Part shown: positions 56,611-64,000 of the stretch, piece by piece
Position numbering within the stretch: position 1 is the stretch's first letter
How the letters are laid out: the number at the start of each line of letters is the position of its first letter
Source of the DNA: Selaginella tamariscina
Lineage: Eukaryota; Streptophyta; Lycopodiopsida; Selaginellales; Selaginellaceae
Length of the DNA stretch: 64,000 bases
Direction: 5' to 3'
NCBI GenBank assembly: GCA_003024785.1
Contig: PUQB01000118.1
Span: 281,259 to 345,258 of the forward strand
Made by a program: the position numbers and the translations under genes
The notes under the pieces: generated by a model
The model's database searches: none
Told to the model about the DNA's origin: nothing
What the model saw: only the letters and a program-made list of their open reading frames with translations

Positions 56611-57735
56611 ATGTCATTTCAATCTCCTCTTGCCATCTTGTGTTTTAAGCCAAAAAGGGTGTTGTAATTTTATACTTGTGATAGTAGGCCCTTTTAACTC
56701 TTGAACAACAGTATTCCAATAGTCGACCACATGCTTATATAGTTCTAAGTAACTAGTTGCCTTATTAGAATTCTTTGGCATCAATTTGAACCCATACCAC
56801 ATATTTTTTGATGCTATCAATAATAAGCTCTTGTTCCTTGAGCTAGCACCAATGGAATAGGTTTGGTTGTCTTCTGGAGAAGTGGCTTTCCATCCTCTCC
56901 ACTTTTGAAGAGCATCTTTCGGTAACCACTCCTGCTCTGATGGCTATAACTTGTACTGCATAATAGGTACACCATTCTTATGGAGAAAAAAATTATTAGT
57001 GACACAAGGTGACTAGTTAAAGAATCGCTCCCTTTTTTGATATACTCTTGAGAAACTTTTTGAAGTCTAGCACCTTGTCACAAGCAAAGCACACTTTTTT
57101 TGAAGATGCAATTTTCAAAAAGATTCATCATATGTGATAAAAGTAAGTGCTCTTGTCCTTTTTGTAAAGTTGGAGACCTTGCTGAAGAACGCATCACTAT
57201 CTTCATGAGTGTGACCAACCATAAGGAAACTGAGCGTGATTGTCTCAAACACACCTTTGGCAACAAGTATGCTAGTACATATCTAGAAATAAAAGTAAGT
57301 ATGAGTGTCATAGCTTTTACTAAGACTGCTCTTTACTTTGGACGTTGATTGTTATTACCTATTGGATTATGTGATGAACCCTAGATGTAGAAGAAACAGG
57401 CCCGCATGTGCACTTGGGTACTAGTGATGGTCCGGCCGGGTGTCGTTAGGTATTTGCAAGAAACTCTAGGCGAAGCTAGCACTTCCATTTAGAAAACTCT
57501 CCCCGTTTTGACGTTCCAGGTTAGGGGTTTTTGCAAAGTATAGCTTGTCAAAATAAGGGTTAGGGACACCCCTAGGGTTGACCTAACCTAGGGTTGCCCT
57601 AACCCATGCCTTAAAACCCCCACCCCCTTGGGTAGGGTTTAGGGGTAAGAGTAAGGGTGAGTTATAGGCTCATATTGCTAATTTGTCTAAGGGGCTAAAA
57701 TTCAGTGCCAGCCCACTAACACATATAGGAAAACA

Positions 57736-57747
57736 GGGGGGGGGGGG
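57736..57747 (+). repeat. Poly-G tract in solo LTR
   Basis: Twelve G residues before CTCCGTCACATAAATAAGG; the equivalent tract has 19 G in the element A 3' LTR and 7 in the copy at 59878-59884. Confidence 0.85.
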
Positions 57748-58821
57748 CTCCGTCACATAAATAAGGTAGAGTATATGTAGGAGAGCTCCTGGGTTCATGA
57801 ATGAGTTCGTTGCTCTTTGCCGGTGCAAGCTTCAGCTTGTGTCGTTAAGGTACAACCCTCTGTTGTGCCGCCCTAACTTCCAGATGCCAAGGGTACGTCC
57901 CACCTTCGGGTAGCTTACCTTAACGTTGGCGAATCCATGCCTGGGAGGTCCTGTTGGAATGCACGTTCCAAGAGGCAGAGGTTGAGGCTTGTCTCCAACC
58001 TCTCCTCCACGTCAAGCTAGGTGTAGCACTCACGACCAAGCAAGGCACATCCGTGTCCTTGTCCAACTGTGGGCGTGGGATCTTGTTTGACATGTTCACG
58101 TTACTTTGGTTTCCTGAGGGTTCTAGAGTTGGCATTTAGGAACCACGTTTTGGTACTTGGTGCAACTCTTGAATCTAAGGGCTATGGCATGATAGCCCAC
58201 ATCATGGAAGGCAGTGTCACATGGAGATGTGACACTGGGCTAAACGTCACATGGTACAATGCCCGAGGCACGCCCTTTGGGTTATGTCATGGGCTTGTCG
58301 CTAAGGGTTGGATACTCTAGCAAACAGGCATGCTTGTGCTTGCACTAGGGTGCTAAGCCTTGGGCATCCGCTCAAGGGAGGTTAGGTCTCGTAATAGGTG
58401 TGCTTTGGCACACTTGGCTAGGGGAGTGTTCTCCTTGGAATCCAGGGTTGAACAACCTAAGCTCATTAGCAGAAGCCCTTTTGTAAGGCACTCGCAAGGT
58501 CATGTGCTTAGGGTTATCCCAAACCTAACCTTAGGGAGTTTGCTTAGCAGAACACTCGTGTCCGCCTACGGCGCACACTCGTGTCCTCACTAAGTACTAG
58601 CCCTAGGTCTAGGGTATAACTTGGCCACTCAAACCCTTAGGGGTTAGTCGTGGTTCAGGGTACCCCTTGTCACCCTAAAGGGGCTGTACTCCCGAATGAG
58701 GGTGATTCCTCAAGGGGTAAGTGACGATGCCTTAGCTCTGTCTAGGGGTATGTGTGGAACACATGTCTCCTTGATGGGGGTTAGGGCATGAGCCTGTCTA
58801 GGTCTTCTAGGGCAAGACCCT

Positions 58822-58953
58822 AAGTCAGCTAGGGTTATCCTCAAGGGTTTTGGGGGTAGACACTCTAGGGAGACTTAGGCTAAACCTAAGTCAACTAGGG
58901 TTATCCTCAAGGGTTTTGGGGGTAGACACTCTAGGGAGACTTAGGCTAAACCC
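58822..58953 (+). repeat. 66-bp tandem duplication
   Basis: Two adjacent copies of a unit containing CTAGGGTTATCCTCAAGGG and GTAGACACTCTAGGGAGAC, period 66, differing at very few bases. Confidence 0.85.
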
Positions 58954-59483
58954 TAAGTCTCTTATCCACTTGGGCATTAGAGTCTAACCTTAGGGGTCGT
59001 TGGGGTTGTTCTGGGAAACTTAGCGTTGCTCACACAGGGTGATGACGCCGAATGGCCACTGGCAGCCACGTGTTGCCACGTGTCGGCCCTTTGGGTTAAA
59101 ACTCTGACAATGAGCTTGAGAAACTCTTAACTAAAATGATTTACCTATTTTTTGTTCTCGCCTGCAACAATTATCCATCTGTAAAAGAAAATGACAAGGA
59201 AGCTTATTTGTATTGAGGACACATGTACACTATGCGAGCTAGATCCCTCCACTGAGCTAGAACTCTCAACAAGGCCATCTATTTTTTTGTGTAGGCTGCT
59301 AACAATGCCTCTCATATTCTCAAGCAGCCTCAAGTGCAGATGTGTTCATGAGACCATTATGTAAAGGTTGAAAGTGTTGTTTCTTCACTTTGAGATCACA
59401 CATAGGACTTATTTTGTGAATGGGCTTCAAAGTTTCCTGAAACACATGGCAAACCCAATAGTGAAAATTGGAGTCGTTAGACC

Positions 59484-60543
59484 TGTCACAGTTTTTACTA
59501 TGACGCGACCCTTACTTTGGGGTTTGATTGTTATTACCTACCGAGTTGTGTGGCGAACCCTAGTTTATAGTGAGAAACAGCCCGCTTAGTGCACTTAGGT
59601 GTTAGGGGTAGTCCGGCCGGCTGTCACTAGGTACCTCGAAAACTCTAGGCGAAGGTAGTACTTACCCTTTAGAAAACTCTCCCCCAGTTTGACGTTACAA
59701 AAGATAGGTTTTCCGTTAAATATAGCTTGTCAAAAAGGGTTAGGGCACCCTAGGGTTGACCTAACCCTAGGGTTGCCTAACCCCACGCCCTAATACCCCC
59801 CCCTAGGGGTTGGTTTAGGTTAGGTTAGGACAACCATTTCTCTAAGGGTTGGCATTTCTGTACTCATTTAGGTAAACGGGGGGGTCCGTCACATAAATAA
59901 GGTAGAGTATATGTAGTGAGGCTTCCTGGGTTCAAAAGAGAGCTCGTTAACCTCCTACCGGTCAAGCTAAGCTTGTGTCGTCAAGGTGCAACCCTCCGTT
60001 GTGCCGCCCAAACTTCACACAACAGGGGTACAACCCACCCTAGGGTTGACTATCTTATCGTTGGCAGGATCTTGCCTTTGAGATAGGGGCACGTCACTTC
60101 CAAGGAGTTAGTCAGATTCCTTGGTCCGGAAACCTGCCCGCAAGCTCAAAGACATTGCTCGAGTTCACGTTCCGCAGAACTAGTGTTGAGACCTTGCTCC
60201 GGCCGCCTCAACCACGCCAAGCTAGGAACAACACCTAAAGCTCGCTAGTCCGTGTATCCTGATCCAACAAGGTGAGTCTCGTTCGTGGGCTTAGTCAGTT
60301 AGGGGTTGAGTTCCTAAGGCTTGGGTTCCTAATACGGGTTATTTTACCAGATTCCGTGGGGTTTCCAGAGAGGGAATTCCAGGGTTGGCACCTGGCAAGC
60401 TGCCTTGTGGCACCAGGTAAAACTTTGACAATTGGAGTTTTCTAGAGGGTAAGTACTACCTTCGCCTAGAGTTTCTCGAGGTACCTAGTGACAGCCGGCC
60501 TAAGTGCACTAAGCGGGGCTGAGTCATAGTAAAAACTATGACA
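59484..60543 (+). mobile_element. A-family LTR with inverted right end
   Basis: Flanked by AGACC at 59479-59483 and 60544-60548. It contains a complete A-type LTR (59484-60430, TGTCACAGTT...CTTTGACA), then ATTGG (first bases of the post-LTR primer region of A), then about 110 bases (60434-60543) that are the reverse complement of the LTR's first ~190 bases with an internal gap. Both ends of the insertion are therefore the same LTR end, TGTCAYAGTTTTTACTATGAC. Confidence 0.85.
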
Positions 60544-60548
60544 AGACC

Positions 60549-62540
60549 AATGTGGAAGTGAAAAGTGTCCATATAATTCACAACGTGTCCATGTGTTAAC
60601 ACACATGTTATGAAATCGGAAGTTTCATGACATTTCCAAGGCACTTTGGTGTTGCAAGAGTTTGGAATACTAGTCTTTGAATGATTCATCTTGTCGTGGA
60701 TCAAACATAGGTATTATGATGGGTGTAACACAGAGAGCATGCGGTGTGCATAGTACTGAGATTGGCAAGTTTGTGTGTAATCATGTGGCCCCCATCTTCT
60801 TTTGAATGGCAGTGATCTCCACCAAGGTTTTTGCACAAGCCTCTACAGCCTTCAATGAATGTATAAGTGTCACACTTAGAAAAGCTAGAGTGTTTACAAT
60901 CTCACATCCTTAAAATGAGTTTCATATGTTGTTGAAGATACCAGTGTAGTGAGGCACTTATTCATATGTTCACATAGCTTCAATTGAGTGTAGATTGAAG
61001 GCAAAACCTTGAGATTTTCCTGACCCTTGCATTTGTGGTATGGCATTTGTGAGGCATCATGTCTGCATTTGCTTCCACAAAACCTTCAGTATCTCTATGG
61101 CTGTCATAATGTGAGAGCAAGTTTTAACTAGGCGAGTTTCCTATGTACTGAGTGTGCACTCCATCTAGCCATATCCTTCGGCGATAGAAAGTGGTTTTGG
61201 GATTCCGTATATAGTGTACCAAGCTTTGAAGCAGATGGCCATCTTATTAAATACCATGGATGTACTCTGATAACTTGCGTTCAAGGCCATTCCATCAATA
61301 CACCCAGTTAGTGCAGCATATACAAACTCATGCTTTTGCTTTTGGGTGAGCATATAAAAGACATGTCTACATTGGGTAATTTCATTTCAATTTGCCATCT
61401 GACAACACTTCTTCTTGGTAGGTCAATCATGGAAATGCTAGTAACATTGCCGAAGATGTAGGATCCATCTTGACCCTCTTGCCGAAACTTGTAGGGTAAG
61501 ATCTGTAACCCATGAATCACCTTTTTCTTACTATAGGATCAATGCAAGGAACCTCTTCAAATATGGGTTGTCCTTCCGGGTTGTTATTATTGAAATTCAA
61601 CCATGAATATGTTGAACTATTTCGTCGTCTTAATTTATATGTTTGCCACCACGAGGGATTCAGGATGTAATGTGCCATTAGGTGAAACCTCTGTCACAAC
61701 TACAACCCACAAAATAAGCCCTAGTTTCTCTTCTGAAGGATGACCGGATTAATCCTGTCACACTTCCCTACCTCTTAAAATGGTAGGCGAGATGAATCTC
61801 GTCACTTCTCTTTGAGATGGAGAAGGGTGGCCGGATTAATCTCGCCCCACACTCTATATGAATGTACATGTGTATAGTATATGTAAGTTCTTATCTCTTT
61901 TATTTACTTTTATAATCTTATTATAATATTTTGAAGTAAAAGTCAATAAACCATATAAAATTGTCCAAAGCTCATATTTGTAATGGTTTTAAATTAAATT
62001 ATACCAATTTTTGACACTATCACAAACATGAGCTTTGGATACTTAATTTTGTCCATTTCTATGAGACAAAGAAGGGTGTATGTGAATTTCCAATGTATTA
62101 ATATATATATAAGCAGATGTTTGTCTGTATATTATAATTTCTCGCCATTTAAATAGCCTGAACACTTCAGAGAAAAATATGTATAAACTTTGTAAAGTTT
62201 AATAGTGTATTTGTATATTCGGGTTTATACAAGTATATGTGCATTTTTATATGAATTGTATTCATAGTGTATTATAGTGTAAAAAGACGGATTGATTTAA
62301 CAAGGAGATTCAGTCATTAGTATGGAGTTGTCATCAAATTTTGAATAAGAATTATATAAAAATATGTTATACTTGGATATGTGTTTGAAGAAGTAATCAT
62401 TTTTGTATTCAAATGTGGAATTGAAGTGACATTGAAAATAAAAGGAAGAAATGAAATGGACAGGGGATTTTGGAATCAACTTGGCTATATTTTAAAATAA
62501 ATGAAAAGTGCATTGAATCAACTATGGTTGCTATCAAACT
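60549..62540. other. Gene-poor region
   Basis: Contains possible 5' remains of the minus-strand decayed gene up to about 61560. A short imperfect duplication at 61730-61850 has 'GCCGGATTAATC' / 'GAGATGAATCTCGTC' phrases. AT-rich sequence follows to 62540. No intact gene. Confidence 0.4.
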
Positions 62541-63960
62541 AACCTTTGTCACATCGCATGAAAAGCAAAACAATGGAAACTAAATTTTTAGTCAAACACC
62601 CAAAGGCATGCTGCGAACCAAGATTGGACGATGCTCAAAATATATACCTTGTTCCATCCAATGTCATGTTTTTGGATCCGGAGGACGCAAGATACAACAA
62701 GAACCTCAGTGGTTCTATCGGCTTATGGATTATGACGTTCACTTGTTTACTAATGATGTCGACCGTGGAGTTCTTTTTCAACTAAACAAAAGCCCATATA
62801 TGGAGGGGATCAAATTAGATGTCTACTTCAAGGATCTCAATACTCATTGAGTAAGTGTATCCGCAACAGATATTGCTTCACAATATAAAACATCCATAAT
62901 GAAGCAATCGTCCTCTTCTTACACAACGACATCATTATGGAGATTGAGAGGGTGGCTCAATCCCAGGTTCTTTACAGATCACATTCAATTTGCTAGGAAT
63001 CTTCGGAAGCTAGAAGAGTGCCAAGAACATTAGAACAGCTGCAGTTGAGATTCACACATGTTGATTCAGACTATAGAAGAAAATCATCTATCGTTTTGTC
63101 AGCTGCATTTGTGGCATCCCATGCTAAATAAGCCACAAGAAAATGATGTTGGATGATAGGATTTATGAGTGTAGGGTTAAGTATTTGCAACGTTACCCCA
63201 ACTTCAATTACAAGTCACTCAACCAGGAAGGTGTAGCTGAGCTGATGGAGAAGATGAAGGACGACAATTCTTACACCGTTCTACATAATACTATTTGTGC
63301 CCATACTATAAAGAAAGAAAGGACTGAAATAATATGGGTAACAACACCAAAACAAATCATGAAGATCCAAATGGAGAATAAAAAATCAATCAGGTATTCA
63401 TTATTAGCGACCAACACATGATAATGATAGCCCAAACTTCTCGATGAACACAATAAGAATGATGGCAACAAAAACTTTCCAAGCATACCTGTGAGAAGCT
63501 GACAAAAAGATTGGCATTTTTAACTAAGCTAAATCTCACAACCGAGTAGTACATAAGTTATCGGCAAAATGGGACGCTACCAACACAATCACTACAACAA
63601 CAAATATGGGAGAAGTTCAAACACACGCAATCCATGTGGGAAAATCTTGGGCGACCACAAAGAGCTACTGTAGGGAGAGAATAAGTGCAGAATACAGGTA
63701 AATAAATTGTCTTGGCGGGATTTATCTCGCTAGTATATTAATCTGTCTCTTTTTAATCTTTAAAGAGCTGAAGAAATTGTAGTAGTTGATTTTGCCCAGG
63801 TGGGCGGAAAGGAAACATCCTTTCTATGATGTGTTGATTTCTTGCCCAAGGACAAGTCTTTGCCAAATGGTTGGGGATTATGGAATCCTCAAAAGGAACA
63901 CTGAAGAAGAAGCAACAAGTGAAGGGGAGCCCTCGAGAAGTCTGCAAAGAAACCCAGTAA
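62541..63960 (+). pseudogene. Decayed plus-strand coding region, unknown family
   Basis: Protein-like pieces in changing frames: QEPQWFYRLMDYDVHLFTND and GVLFQLNKSPYMEGIKLDVY (62608-62850), FTDHIQFARNLRKLEECQEH (about 62955-63030), LDDRIYECRVKYLQRYPNFN (63143-63421) and EEIVVVDFAQVGGKETSFL (about 63765-63820). Stops and shifts between them. No domain is recognised; it could belong to a DNA transposon or a lost host gene. The window ends before any closing boundary. Confidence 0.3.
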
Positions 63961-64000
63961 GACGCCGAAGGCTAAGTCTGTTCAATCTTAAGGATGTAGA

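Larger units (their letters stand above)
57306..59109 (+). repeat. Solo LTR of the A family, long variant
   Basis: TGTCATAGC...ACTCTGACA, flanked by ATGAG at 57301-57305 and 59110-59114. Its first ~750 bases and its last bases match the other A-type LTRs. At 1804 bp it is nearly twice the usual 950; the extra part (about 58010-59090) is rich in CTAGGGTT/AACCCTAG and holds an exact-looking 66-bp duplication. Formed by recombination between the two LTRs of a full element. Confidence 0.85.
56614..61560 (-). pseudogene. Decayed DUF7869-like gene, split by two LTR insertions
   Basis: Minus-strand coding remains interrupted by the insertions at 57306 and 59484. The best segment (about 57280-57130) reads LVAKGVFETITLSFLMVGHT followed by HEDSDAFFSKV, the GHTHED-type motif of DUF7869 proteins, which often accompany mobile DNA. 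It is preceded by a TTATTTCTAG acceptor. Downstream pieces include WLPKDALQKWRGWKA and LELYKHVVDYWNTVVQELKG (56820-56614). Upstream, 59333-59145 and fragments to about 61560 look like the same decayed gene. Numerous stops. Biochemical role unknown. Confidence 0.45.

Noticed and set aside
1..64000. tRNA, rRNA or other structural RNA genes
   Set aside because: No cloverleaf with conserved A/B boxes and no rRNA core sequence was noticed by eye; a tRNAscan or Infernal run would be decisive.

Overview
The window looks like nuclear DNA of a land plant, probably a lycophyte close to Selaginella (inference). The grounds are three: PPR proteins made almost only of ~31-residue S-type repeats of the 'MPERDVVSWTAML.AYAQ' kind; very short introns (72 and 111 nt) in an INDETERMINATE-DOMAIN zinc-finger gene; and two Ty3/gypsy elements whose reverse transcriptase looks like the Tcn1/Tf1-sushi chromoviruses reported from mosses, lycophytes and fungi rather than the usual seed-plant lineages.

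Region 1 (1-12.6 kb) is host genes: a PPR gene (159-2048), a broken C-terminal fragment of the spliceosomal SART1/DOT2 gene (2456-3168), an apparently complete three-exon IDD transcription factor on the minus strand (8125-6569), and a second PPR gene with one single-base frameshift (10964-12627). The gaps are AT-rich and carry CT/CA microsatellites. Region 2 (12.6-16.7 kb) is AT-rich and gene-free, with a degenerate dispersed repeat.

Region 3 (16.7-55.7 kb) is a retrotransposon nest that can be unpacked by target-site duplications. The host layer is chromovirus A (+; partial 5' LTR at 18313, chromodomain 53461-53632, 3' LTR ending at 54963). A's pol gene is interrupted by insert E (21073-23803, 11-bp flanking repeat), fold-back element F (23972-26966, TSD CGTAG) and element B (27199-52932, minus strand, TSD GTGTC). 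B, a non-chromovirus gypsy element with extra 3' ORFs including an antisense one, is itself interrupted by C1 (28260-33977, minus, TSD CCAAC), D (36043-40772, plus, TSD GTTGC) and C2 (45173-51421, plus, TSD CTCAT). All pol genes carry stops or frameshifts, so none looks autonomous as read here; D has the most similar LTRs.

Region 4 (55.7-64 kb) holds a decayed minus-strand gene with a 'VGHTHED' motif (DUF7869-like). It is interrupted by a 1.8-kb solo LTR (TSD ATGAG) and by a solo-LTR-like insertion whose right end is an inverted copy of its left end (TSD AGACC). The rest is decayed coding sequence of unknown type.

The most interesting points are: (1) C1/C2 carry a 13-nt sequence just after the 5' LTR that is complementary to the predicted 5' end of their own transcript, as in Tf1-type self-priming; (2) two insertions have inverted LTR-like ends yet clean 5-bp TSDs; (3) B has a divergent sense/antisense ORF pair downstream of integrase.
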